From: Niabella beijingensis
Lineage (GTDB): Bacteria > Bacteroidota > Bacteroidia > Chitinophagales > Chitinophagaceae
NCBI RefSeq assembly: GCF_020034665.1
Contig: NZ_JAIQDI010000002.1
Location: 186,001-250,000, forward strand
DNA: 64,000 nucleotides
Direction of reading: 5' to 3'
Shown here: one piece after another, positions 28,555 through 37,850 of the stretch
Layout: every line of letters starts with the position of its first letter
Position numbering within the stretch: position 1 is the first letter of the stretch
Program-made: the position numbers and the translations under genes
Notes under the pieces: model-generated
Seen by the model: the letters and a program-made list of their open reading frames with translations, nothing else
Told to the model about the DNA's origin: nothing
The model's database searches: none

Positions 28555-31500
28555 ATGACGAGAAAACGGAAAGTCCTAAAACTGCTGATCCTGTTTCCGC
28601 TGCTGCTTTCTTTTCCCGTTTTTTTGCTGGCGCAAAAGAACATCCAGATAACGGGGACCGTGCTGGATGAAAAAGGCGACCCGGTTTCGCAAGCCTCTGT
28701 GGGACTAAAGGATTCGGATCGCGGAACCATGTCCGATTCTTCCGGACGATTTTCCATTTCCGTTCCCGACGGAAAAGGAACCCTGGTGTTCTCGGCCATC
28801 GGTTTTACGAACCTGGAACAGGAACTGAATCAGGAACGGACCCTCAATGTGGTGCTGAAGCAGGCACTGAACGACCTGGATGAAATTATTGTGGTGGGCT
28901 ACGGAACGCAACGAAAGCGGGATGTTACAGGAGCGATCAGCTCCATTAATGCCAAAACGATCGAAGAGAAACAACCGGTATCGATCTTTGATGCGATACA
29001 GGGGGCAGCCCCCGGTGTACGGGTAATGTCCAATTCCGGTGCTCCCGGTGCTTCGTCTTCGATTACCGTACGGGGACTTTCAACCTTGTCGGATGCGGGT
29101 GTAAGTCCGCTTTATATTGTGGATGGTGCTCCAATGGACGACATTAATAATATCAATCCGAACGATGTGCAGTCCATTGAGATCCTGAAAGATGCAGCTT
29201 CAGCGGCCATCTATGGGGCAAGATCGGCCAACGGGGTGGTTATTATTACAACCAAGAAAGGCATATCGGAAAAACCGCAAATAACAGCGGGGTATCTGCG
29301 CAGCTATAATACGTTGTCCAACCGCATATCGCAGGCCAACCGTTTACAGCGCCAGATGTTCGACCGCAGGACAAACCTGGGTCTGGATCCCAAGCCGGAT
29401 GACTCCACGTCGTTTTCAAGAAATTCGGACAATGACTACCAGTCGCTGATGACGCAAACAGCCGTGCGCAACCAGGTTGATCTGGGTATTATGGGGGGCA
29501 GTAAAACCCTGAACTATTACAGCAGCCTGCAATACCTGGATGAAACGGGTATCCTGATCACCAGTTATAATAAACGGTTGTCGTTTCGTACGAATATAGA
29601 TTACAAACCGTCCAAGCGTTTTTCAATGGCGACCCGTGTTAGTTTTTCCTATCAGAACAGGAATAATATCAGTGAAGGAAATATGCTGCAACAGGCATTG
29701 CAGCGGCCTCCGGGAATGGCCTTGTACTTTCCGGACGGGGAGTATATTTATTTTAACGGAGGAAGAAGAAACCCGCTGGCAGAAGCGTATCTGAGAAAGG
29801 ATGTAACACAAATTTACAGGGGCCTCATTTACCAGGGTTTTGATTTAAATGTAATGACTGGACTGAACCTGCACGCAGACGCCTCTGCTGATGTTCAGAT
29901 AAGGAGAAGCAATTCTTTTGTCTCAAAGCTGTTGTCTAACAGTAATCCTGCCATCAGCACCGGCGCGGATAATGCAACCCTGCCCATACGCTTGCAGGGG
30001 AATGTATTTGCCAACTATAAAAAAACTTTTTCCGGTGGACACAATTTTTCTGCCATGGCAGGAATGAATATGGAAAGGGACCGTGAGGAAGAATTAAATA
30101 TTAAAGGCAGTCTTTTTGTAACGGAAGCGGTTCAGACACTGAACGCCGCGGGGCAGTATGATCTTACCAATGTATACTCTACTGCTACGCAATCGTCACT
30201 AATTGGTTTTGTAGGACGTGCCAGTTACGACTACCAGGGACGTTATTTACTGAATGTGAATTTCCGTCGCGATGGATCCTCCGTTTTTGGTCCTGAAAAC
30301 CGGTGGGGTAATTTTCCTTCCGTTTCTGTAGGCTGGCGCATCAGCGACGAGAAATTTATGAGTTCATTGCGCGATGTAGTGACGGACGCCAAGTTGCGTC
30401 TTAGTTATGGCGCAACGGGCAATTCGGGCATCGGAGATTATGATGCTGCACAGCAATATATTTTCGGCGGTTATTTCTACAACGGGGTAAGCGGAGTACG
30501 TACCAATACGAGGATGGGAAACCCGTTCCTGAAATGGGAATCCACTACGCAAAAGAACGTAGGTCTGGACCTCACACTCTGGAACGGACGTTTAAGTTTT
30601 ACCGGGGACTATTATATAAAACAAACCTCCGATCTGCTTTACGACAGTCCATTACCGTTTGAAGTGGGATTCCCCGGTAAAGCCCGTGTGAATGCGGGGG
30701 GTATTGAAAATAAAGGGATCGAGTTAATGGTGTCCGGCTACCCGGTAAGAACCAAGGATTTCAACTGGCAGACAACACTGAACTGGTCAAATGTGCGCAA
30801 CCGGATCACGGATCTTCCGGTAGATTATATTGATGATATCTGGAGCGTACAAAAAGGGAAGGAAGCGGGAAATTTTTTCGGCTATAAATTTCTCGGTATT
30901 TATGAATACGACCAGTCCAATGCCTATACCGATGATTACAAAACAAGATTGACCCCCCAGTTTAAAAAAGATGGCAATGGTAATGTGATCATCGAGAAAA
31001 ATAACCAACCCATTCTTATCGGGTACACACTTCCGGATGGAACGGCTTATAATGGTACCGTAAAACAACTGACCACTAATGGCGTTGTGTCCAAAGGCGG
31101 AGATGTGATCTGGCAGAATCTTCCTGATGCAAATGGCGTGTATGATGGAAACATCGGTAATGAAGACCGTCAGTTCCTGGGGCATGGCCAGCCGCGCTGG
31201 AGCATGGGCTGGTCAAACAGTCTTAGCTATAAGGACTTTGCGCTTTCGTTTAATTTCTATGGTAATTTTGGGAACACTATCTATAATGAAAACCGCAGGA
31301 ACCTGGCGTCCTTCTCTAATTCCAATACGACACCCGATGCTTATTTCATTTTAAACATGTGGAAGTATCCGGGACAGATTACGGACTCGTATATTGGTGG
31401 CAACAAGGACGCAGATAACATGCGCAGAGGGGGAAGCCAGTACCTTGAAAACGGATCTTTTGTTCGGTTGCAGAGCCTGCGGTTAAGCTATCGCCTGCCG

Positions 31501-31692
31501 GCACGGATCAGTAAGAAAATTGCTTCTAAAAGTTTTGTTGTTTACGTTTATGGCAACAATCTCTTCACCTGGACCGACTACACCGGATTTGATCCGGAAG
31601 TTTCTCAGATAAGCGTATTAAAGCCCGGTAATGATCCCGGCAAGTATCCGCATAAACGGGAATTTGGAATGGGAGCGAATATTACATTTTAA
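28555..31692 (+). CDS. SusC/RagA-type TonB-dependent transporter (locus B)
   Basis: About 1045 residues. The frame is open from a TTG at 28513. ATG 28540 and ATG 28555 are both possible, and I chose 28555 because it starts a textbook signal peptide (MTRKRKVLKLLILFPLLL...LLAQ). There is no STN domain, consistent with AraC rather than sigma/FecR control. Domains: carboxypeptidase-regulatory-like (ITGTVLDEKGDPVSQASV), TonB-box region DEIIVVGYGTQ, plug (ITVRGLSTLSDAGVSPLYIVDG; DAASAAIYGARSANGVVIITT) and beta-barrel ending GMGANITF. It pairs with the SusD 14 bp downstream to import oligosaccharides released by the locus B enzymes. Confidence 0.95.
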   Translation: MTRKRKVLKLLILFPLLLSFPVFLLAQKNIQITGTVLDEKGDPVSQASVGLKDSDRGTMSDSSGRFSISVPDGKGTLVFSAIGFTNLEQELNQERTLNVVLKQALNDLDEIIVVGYGTQRKRDVTGAISSINAKTIEEKQPVSIFDAIQGAAPGVRVMSNSGAPGASSSITVRGLSTLSDAGVSPLYIVDGAPMDDINNINPNDVQSIEILKDAASAAIYGARSANGVVIITTKKGISEKPQITAGYLRSYNTLSNRISQANRLQRQMFDRRTNLGLDPKPDDSTSFSRNSDNDYQSLMTQTAVRNQVDLGIMGGSKTLNYYSSLQYLDETGILITSYNKRLSFRTNIDYKPSKRFSMATRVSFSYQNRNNISEGNMLQQALQRPPGMALYFPDGEYIYFNGGRRNPLAEAYLRKDVTQIYRGLIYQGFDLNVMTGLNLHADASADVQIRRSNSFVSKLLSNSNPAISTGADNATLPIRLQGNVFANYKKTFSGGHNFSAMAGMNMERDREEELNIKGSLFVTEAVQTLNAAGQYDLTNVYSTATQSSLIGFVGRASYDYQGRYLLNVNFRRDGSSVFGPENRWGNFPSVSVGWRISDEKFMSSLRDVVTDAKLRLSYGATGNSGIGDYDAAQQYIFGGYFYNGVSGVRTNTRMGNPFLKWESTTQKNVGLDLTLWNGRLSFTGDYYIKQTSDLLYDSPLPFEVGFPGKARVNAGGIENKGIELMVSGYPVRTKDFNWQTTLNWSNVRNRITDLPVDYIDDIWSVQKGKEAGNFFGYKFLGIYEYDQSNAYTDDYKTRLTPQFKKDGNGNVIIEKNNQPILIGYTLPDGTAYNGTVKQLTTNGVVSKGGDVIWQNLPDANGVYDGNIGNEDRQFLGHGQPRWSMGWSNSLSYKDFALSFNFYGNFGNTIYNENRRNLASFSNSNTTPDAYFILNMWKYPGQITDSYIGGNKDADNMRRGGSQYLENGSFVRLQSLRLSYRLPARISKKIASKSFVVYVYGNNLFTWTDYTGFDPEVSQISVLKPGNDPGKYPHKREFGMGANITF

Positions 31693-31705
31693 TAAAGTTT
31701 GATAT

Positions 31706-33268
31706 ATGAAAAAGATAAAAATAATAATTTCCGCGATCGGTCTTTTCATGCTGCTGATCAGTCTGAGCTATTGCAAGAAGTTCTTGCAGCAGGATCCGAT
31801 TTCGACGGTAGCGCCGGATAAATTCTGGAAAGATAAGAATGATGCAGCTACCTGGATGGCAGGGATCTATAACCAGATGCAAAGTACCCTGAGCAGTGCC
31901 TTTTTTGACTGGGGCGAAGTGCGGTCTGATAATGTCCGTATTGGGGGTACCGGTAATGCACAGCAAACCATGATTTCGAATACACTTTCGGGTAATGATG
32001 CGGATATTAACGGGATTACTACCTGGACCAACCTGTACACCACCATTTCCCTTTGTAATTACGGCATTAAATATTTTCCCCAGATGATCGAAACCAACGC
32101 AGATGGGGGTGCGGCCATTTACCGCGATTATCTTGGACAGTGCTACAGCCTGCGTGCATTGATGTATTTCTATGGTCTGCGGGTTTGGGGCAGATTGCCT
32201 TTGCTGACCAGTCCCATTGAAAACCTGAGCCAGGAAACAGAAGTAGCGCGTTCTTCCATCGACGAAGTGCGTAAACGGATTGAAAGTGATATCGATTCTT
32301 CCCTGTTGCTGATTAGCAGTGTTACTACACAACGCTTCTATATGCAAAAGGCAGCGGTATATGCCCTGCAGACTGATGTAGCGATGTGGTTCCAGGATTA
32401 CGCTACAGCCCTGACGGCATCACAGAATTGTATTAAGGAAAGTAAATGCCAGCTTGTAACAAATATCGCCGACTGGAAGAATATATTTCTGACCCCGGCT
32501 ACTTCCACTGAAGCGATCTTTAATCTTTTTTGGTCCGTTACGGAAAGAGGCACCGGTGTGGGGGTGTGCTCAAAAGTAGGGTCGGCTTCCAACACCAACC
32601 AATACGAGCCCCGTACATTTATCTGGCAGCAACTGAAAGATCATGTGGATCCCGTAACCGGAAAATCGATCGACGGTCGTTTTTGGGCAATGTTCGACAC
32701 GCTCACTTATAATACTGCAGAGACTTATGATGCCGCTGTAGCACAAATGGGTAAATATTCTCCCTGGAAGGCCAATGCGGCAATCGGTACAGGATTTACC
32801 TTTCAGGGAAACAGTGATTGCAGTGTAGCCATTCCGGTCTATCGTTTTGCTGATATCCTGTTGCTGCGTGCTGAAGCTATGGCGCATACCAACGATTACC
32901 AGGGCGCGCTGGATATTGTTAATAACATTCGTAAACGTGTAGGATATACGGTAGCTGCCAAATTAACGGATTACTCGGGGGACCTGACCACCGGTATTGA
33001 ACGCACCATCCTGGACGAACGCCAGCTGGAGCTGCTGGGAGAAGGGAAACGGTGGTTTGATCTGTGCCGCATCGGGAAAGTATATGATTACTCTGATAAT
33101 GGTTATGGCTATCTGCGAGAGATCATGAACCCATTGCTTACCGAAATGAATGGTGGGATCCAGTTTTCCGGAGCCAATATGGGCAGGATCTTATTTCCTA
33201 TTAATTCAGCAGCATTTAATGCCAATCATAAATTACTGGGAGACCAGAATCCTCCTTACGATGAGTAA
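31706..33268 (+). CDS. SusD/RagB-family glycan-binding lipoprotein (locus B)
   Basis: A 520-residue surface lipoprotein (signal MKKIKIIISAIGLFMLLISLSYC; lipidated cysteine at about residue 23). The mature start (CKKFLQQDPISTVAPDKFW) and the core (YSLRALMYFYGLRVWGRLPLL; RFADILLLRAEAMAHTNDYQGALDIVNNIRKRVGY; ILDERQLELLGEGKRWFDLCRIGKV) are standard SusD features. It lies immediately after susC, in tandem. It would bind the polysaccharide or oligosaccharide target at the cell surface. Specificity cannot be inferred from the sequence. Confidence 0.95.
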   Translation: MKKIKIIISAIGLFMLLISLSYCKKFLQQDPISTVAPDKFWKDKNDAATWMAGIYNQMQSTLSSAFFDWGEVRSDNVRIGGTGNAQQTMISNTLSGNDADINGITTWTNLYTTISLCNYGIKYFPQMIETNADGGAAIYRDYLGQCYSLRALMYFYGLRVWGRLPLLTSPIENLSQETEVARSSIDEVRKRIESDIDSSLLLISSVTTQRFYMQKAAVYALQTDVAMWFQDYATALTASQNCIKESKCQLVTNIADWKNIFLTPATSTEAIFNLFWSVTERGTGVGVCSKVGSASNTNQYEPRTFIWQQLKDHVDPVTGKSIDGRFWAMFDTLTYNTAETYDAAVAQMGKYSPWKANAAIGTGFTFQGNSDCSVAIPVYRFADILLLRAEAMAHTNDYQGALDIVNNIRKRVGYTVAAKLTDYSGDLTTGIERTILDERQLELLGEGKRWFDLCRIGKVYDYSDNGYGYLREIMNPLLTEMNGGIQFSGANMGRILFPINSAAFNANHKLLGDQNPPYDE

Positions 33269-33295
33269 TTACTGTTCATTTTAAAAAAAGAAATT

Positions 33296-34021
33296 ATGCG
33301 TTATTTGAATGTCTATACAACAGTTGTGCTATGTGCGGCAATCCTGCTGACGGCCTGCAGTAAACTGCAGAAAGGGTATGACTATGAAAAATCATTTTAT
33401 AATACAAACCTGAAGATGAGCGTGATGGATTTTATGAAATCGCGCCCCGACCTCTTTTCGGGTATGCTGGCCGCTATCGACTATGTGGATCAGGATCCGA
33501 AGTTTAAAGATGTAAAAGAAATGTATACGACCAGCGGAAATACCTTTTTATTATTGAGCAATACCGCGCTTATCAACCTGGAAGATGCCAATAGTTATTG
33601 GGTAATCAATACCATTAAACAGCCTTACCCGGGCAGGCCGGACAGTATTGTTACGATGCGGGGTTCGGACTGGTCGCAATACAGCCGCGATACCATCGCC
33701 AATATGTTGCGGTATCATGTTGTCAAGGGGGTTCAGACGTATTCCACATTGAATTCAAAACCCCGCTGGGTGGAGACCTTTGCCTACAGCAACTCCAACG
33801 ACTCTGCCCAGGTGTATCTGTACCTTGAAAATGTACGGGAAGCCAACCTGCGGATTAATAATTATACGGGTGTTCCTACTATCTATAAGGAAACAAATAT
33901 TGCAGCTAACTGGGTAAATATTGCGCCGCGTACACCTGATCTGCATGCCACAAACGGGGTGGTTCATGTAATGAACCGCTGGCTGTTTGAGCCTACACGT
34001 GAAGCCATAAAAGCTAATTAA
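33296..34021 (+). CDS. Fasciclin (FAS1)-like lipoprotein
   Basis: A 241-residue lipoprotein with signal MRYLNVYTTVVLCAAILLTAC. The mature part resembles a single FAS1 domain: an early TFLLLSNTALINL, a middle DTIANMLRYHVVKGVQTY, and a terminal LHATNGVVHVMNRWLF, which echo the family's H1, YH and H2 motifs. FAS1-like lipoproteins often follow susCD in Bacteroidota and are presumed to be surface adhesion or glycan-binding proteins. It lies 27 bp after susD and 19 bp before the next lipoprotein gene, so it is in the same operon. No catalytic role is expected. Confidence 0.78.
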   Translation: MRYLNVYTTVVLCAAILLTACSKLQKGYDYEKSFYNTNLKMSVMDFMKSRPDLFSGMLAAIDYVDQDPKFKDVKEMYTTSGNTFLLLSNTALINLEDANSYWVINTIKQPYPGRPDSIVTMRGSDWSQYSRDTIANMLRYHVVKGVQTYSTLNSKPRWVETFAYSNSNDSAQVYLYLENVREANLRINNYTGVPTIYKETNIAANWVNIAPRTPDLHATNGVVHVMNRWLFEPTREAIKAN

Positions 34022-34040
34022 ATCGCGACAAATCTTTTTT

Positions 34041-35120
34041 ATGAATAAGATAATCAATTGTTTTTCTGTAATGATCTGTTCCTTTCTGTTGTTCTCCTGT
34101 AAGAAAAATGCAGATATCCAGATCCAGTCTTTAAGTAAATCGGGGGAAGAGTTTTATTTTGGAGAAAAAGTGCCTGTATGGGCGGCTACTTCAGGAGACA
34201 AGGACGGTATCCGTTATGAATGGTCCGCTACCGGGGGGACGTTTGACGGATTCCGGACACAGGACCTATTTGAAAATTTGTGGATCGCTCCTGCTCAGGC
34301 AGGAGAGTATACGGTAACAGCAAAAGCAAAGAACGGGGGCAGCAACTCCTCGCGTTCTACCGTAATGAAAGTGACACGCTATTTTTTTGATGAATTCCAA
34401 AGTGCCTATACATTTAACGGCAACGGGTGGAGCACCAGTAATACTGCAACCCCGGTGCTTAAAAATGATGTAGATCCTGCAAAGTCTACAGCGGAGCTTA
34501 CTGCGAGTTCCAGCAGTACGCCCAATATCAGGAGAACGCTGAATCTTGCGCCACTAAAATTGCCGTTTTCAATAAGAACAAAGTTAGGCTGGAAGAATTT
34601 TTACAGGGACGGGTCTAATATGTACTTCAGCCTGTTTTTTGTGCAACCGGCAAAAACGGAGATTCCATATATTCGCGAAATCCGATGGGAGATATGGCCA
34701 ACTGCAAACCCCGCTGCAACCGATAACTACCAGATCCGTTATGAACTATTCACTCCGGCAACGAATACATCCGTTTGGAGCGGTGATGCCAACACGCTGC
34801 CGGCCCCGCTGCCACTGATCAGTCCGGTAAAAGGGAAGAATGTACAACTGACATTGGCAAAGGATGAGTTAAAAAGCTTTACTTTTTCCGTAGACAAAAA
34901 CGAGCTTTTCTCCACCTATGTAAACGGCGTGTTATGGTTCGAAAGTGATGGTTTAAAAAAGTGGCTGGAATATGCGCGTGCAACTTATCCGGGATACGAG
35001 GAACCACTGGCAAAAGAATACCGGATCACGTTCCCGTCTAAATCAGGAAGTACAGGGACCACCATTTCCCTGAAGAGCGTTTATATCAATAATGACGGTA
35101 CACCGTTAAACAATCCGTAA
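34041..35120 (+). CDS. PKD-like surface lipoprotein, probable glycan-binding
   Basis: A 359-residue lipoprotein (MNKIINCFSVMICSFLLFSC, cysteine at residue 20). Residues ~30-110 look like a PKD/Ig-like domain (VPVWAATSGDKDGIRYEWSATGG, WIAPAQAGEYTVTAKAKN). Residues ~115-350 form a beta-sandwich of concanavalin/LamG-like character (FDEFQSAYTFNGNGWS, LPFSIRTKLGWKNF, RYELFTPATN). I do not recognise an enzyme family or catalytic residues. Its place after susCD and FAS1 suggests a surface glycan-binding protein for the locus B substrate. This is inference from synteny. Confidence 0.75.
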   Translation: MNKIINCFSVMICSFLLFSCKKNADIQIQSLSKSGEEFYFGEKVPVWAATSGDKDGIRYEWSATGGTFDGFRTQDLFENLWIAPAQAGEYTVTAKAKNGGSNSSRSTVMKVTRYFFDEFQSAYTFNGNGWSTSNTATPVLKNDVDPAKSTAELTASSSSTPNIRRTLNLAPLKLPFSIRTKLGWKNFYRDGSNMYFSLFFVQPAKTEIPYIREIRWEIWPTANPAATDNYQIRYELFTPATNTSVWSGDANTLPAPLPLISPVKGKNVQLTLAKDELKSFTFSVDKNELFSTYVNGVLWFESDGLKKWLEYARATYPGYEEPLAKEYRITFPSKSGSTGTTISLKSVYINNDGTPLNNP

Positions 35121-35175
35121 ACGGTATTGTATATCCTGATGGATTCGAATACATTTGGAGATCAGAAAATAAATT

Positions 35176-37656
35176 ATGCATTTAATGGTTAGGGTGAAGA
35201 ATAGGACCGGCTTTATAGGACTGTTGCTGTTGCTGATAACCGCTCTGCAGGGGCTGGCCCAGCAATCAGTCCGCCTGAACGATCACTGGCAGTTCCTGAA
35301 GCAGGACCTGGGTGGAGTATGGGAGGCCGTGCGGCCGGTAAAAGAAGGCAACCCGGAAAGTGTGCCTTTGTGGACAAATATTACATTACCGCATTGTGTG
35401 AATGCCCGTGATGCAGTGGATCCGGATGAGAATTATTATCAGGGCCCCGCCTGGTACCGCACGCAGCTTGCCATTAACAATCCTTATGCCAATGGAAGGA
35501 CCTTATTGCATTTTGAAGGGGCCGGACAAAAAACGGAAGTGTATGTGTATACCACCAGGGTGACCACGCATGTAGGCGGCTATGATGAATGGACAGCCGA
35601 TATTACGGATGCCGTGAATGCTTTCCTGAAACAGGACAGTCTGGTAAAACAATTCAAAGGAAAAGTGCCCGTGTCCATCCGCTGCGATAATTCGCGCGAC
35701 CTGGAGATGATCCCTTCTGATCTTTCGGATTTTAATTTGTATGGTGGTCTGTACCGGTACCTGAACCTGGTATATGTACCGGCTGTTTCTTTAGATAAGG
35801 TTTTTGCAGAAGCTGTGACGGGAAAAGATGGAAGGTCGGGCACCGTAAATGTGCGCACAAGGTTGTACAATCCTGCGGCAATTACAGGTGAGGCGGAAAT
35901 GACCCTGCAGCTGCTGGATCCCGGCGGGAAAGAAATAAAGAAAGTAGTTAAGAAGCGTCCGGTAAACGGAGAATACCGTTTTGAAAGCCTGAACCTGGGC
36001 CGGCCGCAATTGTGGTCGCCCGAAGCGCCGGTATTGTATACGCTGGTTACCACCATCCGCACAGCCGGCGGCACTTATGAAGAGCGGACCAAAATAGGCT
36101 TCCGGAGTTTTGAATTTGTGAAACACGGCCCCTTTTTGCTGAACGGCAAGCGGCTGTTGTTAAGGGGCACGCACCGGCACGAGGATCACGCTGGTGTTGC
36201 TGCTGCCATGACGGAAGAGATGATGCGCGCCGAAATGATCTCCATGAAAGAAATGGGCGTGAATTTTATCCGGCTGGGACATTACCAGCAATCGCGGATC
36301 ATCCTGAATTTATGCGACAGCCTGGGCATCCTGGTATGGGAAGAGATTCCCTGGTGCCGGGGTGGTTTGGGTGGTGATGTCTATAAGGAGCAGGCACGAC
36401 GCATGCTCACGCATATGATCGAACAACACTACAATCACCCATCGGTGATCATCTGGGGACTGGGAAATGAGAACGACTGGCCCGGTGATTTTCCCACATT
36501 TGACAAAGAAAAGATCCGGCAGTTCATGAAAGAATTGAATGACCTGTCGCATCGCCTGGATCCTTCGCGCAAGACCGCCATCCGCCGCTGCGATTTTTGC
36601 AGCGATATCGTGGATGTGTATTCCCCATCCATCTGGGCGGGCTGGTACCGCGGGATCTATACGGAGTATAAAGAGGTGACCCAAGCCGAGTTTGATAAAG
36701 TGGATCATTTTTTACACGTGGAATGGGGGGGCGACAGTCATGCCGGACGTCATTCTGAAAACCCGGATAAATCATTACAGAATATAAAAGCCACGGGTGC
36801 TGCGGATGAACGTTCCGGTGATGCTTCCTTATACGGAGGGGCCGCCCGGGCATCAAAGGATGGTGACTGGAGTGAGACCTATCTCTGTAACCTGGTAGAC
36901 TGGCACCTGAAAGAACAGGAGACCATGCCCTGGCTCACAGGTACTGCACAATGGCCGTTCAAGGATTTTTCCACACCGGTGCGCCCGGATAATCCCGTTC
37001 CGTATATGAATCAGAAAGGCGTGGTGGAACGGAACCTTACCAAAAAAGAAGCTTACTATGTGTTCCAGTCTTACTGGACCACCAAACCGATGGCGCATAT
37101 CTACGGACATAGCTGGCCGGTGCGTTGGGGCAACGAAGGCGAAGAGAAAATGATCAAGGTATATTCCAATTGTGATATGGCGGAATTGTTTGTAAATGGT
37201 CAATCGCTGGGGGTCAAAAAACGGAACAGCCAGGATTTCCCTGCTGCCGGTCTGCGCTGGAATGTGCCGTTGAAAAAAGGGCAATACGAAGTTAAGGTCG
37301 TAGCTAAAAAAGGAAAAGAAACAGTTACGGATACCATCCGTTTTGAATACCAGACCGAAAAATGGACAAAGCCCGCGCAACTGGAATTAAAGAAAATAAA
37401 AGAGGAGAACGGCATCGTTACGCTTCAGGCGCAGCTGCTGGATGATAAAGGCGTGCGCTGTCTGGACGCAACGGACTGGATCCGTTTCGGATTAACAGGA
37501 GATGGCCGTTTGCTGGATGATCTGGGTACTTCCTCCGGATCCCGGTATGTGCAGTTCTATAATGGCCGTGCGCTTATCAGCGTAGAGAAAGGAAAAGAAC
37601 GGGTGGTGGTAAGTGCACGATCCGGTAAGCTGCCAATGGCATTCCTGGATCTATAG
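35176..37656 (+). CDS. GH2 glycosidase, beta-galactosidase-like
   Basis: An 826-residue exported enzyme (signal ending LQGLAQQ; ATG 35185 is an alternative start). Domains in order: sugar-binding jelly roll (NDHWQFLKQD, WYRTQLAI), Ig-like sandwich, and TIM barrel with FLLNGKRLLLRGTHRHEDH and VWEEIPW. The acid/base is the central Glu of GNEND (about E432), and a candidate nucleophile is the Glu of VEWGGDSH (about E516). The C-terminal part carries a DUF4982-like and a further Ig-like domain (VYSNCDMAELFVNGQSLG). Similar Bacteroidota enzymes are beta-galactosidases, and some are beta-glucuronidases. In this locus it would remove beta-linked galactose or uronate. Confidence 0.92.
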   Translation: MHLMVRVKNRTGFIGLLLLLITALQGLAQQSVRLNDHWQFLKQDLGGVWEAVRPVKEGNPESVPLWTNITLPHCVNARDAVDPDENYYQGPAWYRTQLAINNPYANGRTLLHFEGAGQKTEVYVYTTRVTTHVGGYDEWTADITDAVNAFLKQDSLVKQFKGKVPVSIRCDNSRDLEMIPSDLSDFNLYGGLYRYLNLVYVPAVSLDKVFAEAVTGKDGRSGTVNVRTRLYNPAAITGEAEMTLQLLDPGGKEIKKVVKKRPVNGEYRFESLNLGRPQLWSPEAPVLYTLVTTIRTAGGTYEERTKIGFRSFEFVKHGPFLLNGKRLLLRGTHRHEDHAGVAAAMTEEMMRAEMISMKEMGVNFIRLGHYQQSRIILNLCDSLGILVWEEIPWCRGGLGGDVYKEQARRMLTHMIEQHYNHPSVIIWGLGNENDWPGDFPTFDKEKIRQFMKELNDLSHRLDPSRKTAIRRCDFCSDIVDVYSPSIWAGWYRGIYTEYKEVTQAEFDKVDHFLHVEWGGDSHAGRHSENPDKSLQNIKATGAADERSGDASLYGGAARASKDGDWSETYLCNLVDWHLKEQETMPWLTGTAQWPFKDFSTPVRPDNPVPYMNQKGVVERNLTKKEAYYVFQSYWTTKPMAHIYGHSWPVRWGNEGEEKMIKVYSNCDMAELFVNGQSLGVKKRNSQDFPAAGLRWNVPLKKGQYEVKVVAKKGKETVTDTIRFEYQTEKWTKPAQLELKKIKEENGIVTLQAQLLDDKGVRCLDATDWIRFGLTGDGRLLDDLGTSSGSRYVQFYNGRALISVEKGKERVVVSARSGKLPMAFLDL

Positions 37657-37777
37657 GCATGATAACCGGATATGGGGAGACCATTAAGAAGTTAAGGATT
37701 GTTAAGCGATGTTTTTGTTCTTAATGTTAATGATTAAATAGCAACGCTGTAAATCTTATAAGAAAGGTCTGATGGAG

Positions 37778-37807
37778 GCCCTGCAGGGGCAACATATTTG
37801 TAGAACA
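37778..37807 (+). repeat. Small hairpin repeat, copy A
   Basis: GCCC-TGCAG-GGGC hairpin followed by the tail AACATATTTGTAGAACA. It shares its architecture with the copies at 37827, 42741, 42787 and 51394. Confidence 0.6.
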
Positions 37808-37826
37808 GGTTTTTAACGCAAAACAA

Positions 37827-37846
37827 GCCCTGTAGGGGCGATACAT
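37827..37846 (+). repeat. Small hairpin repeat, copy B
   Basis: GCCC-TGTAG-GGGC hairpin followed by GATACAT. It lies directly before the GH95 start codon at 37851, so it is in the leader or translation-initiation region of that gene. Confidence 0.6.
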
Positions 37847-37850
37847 ATTA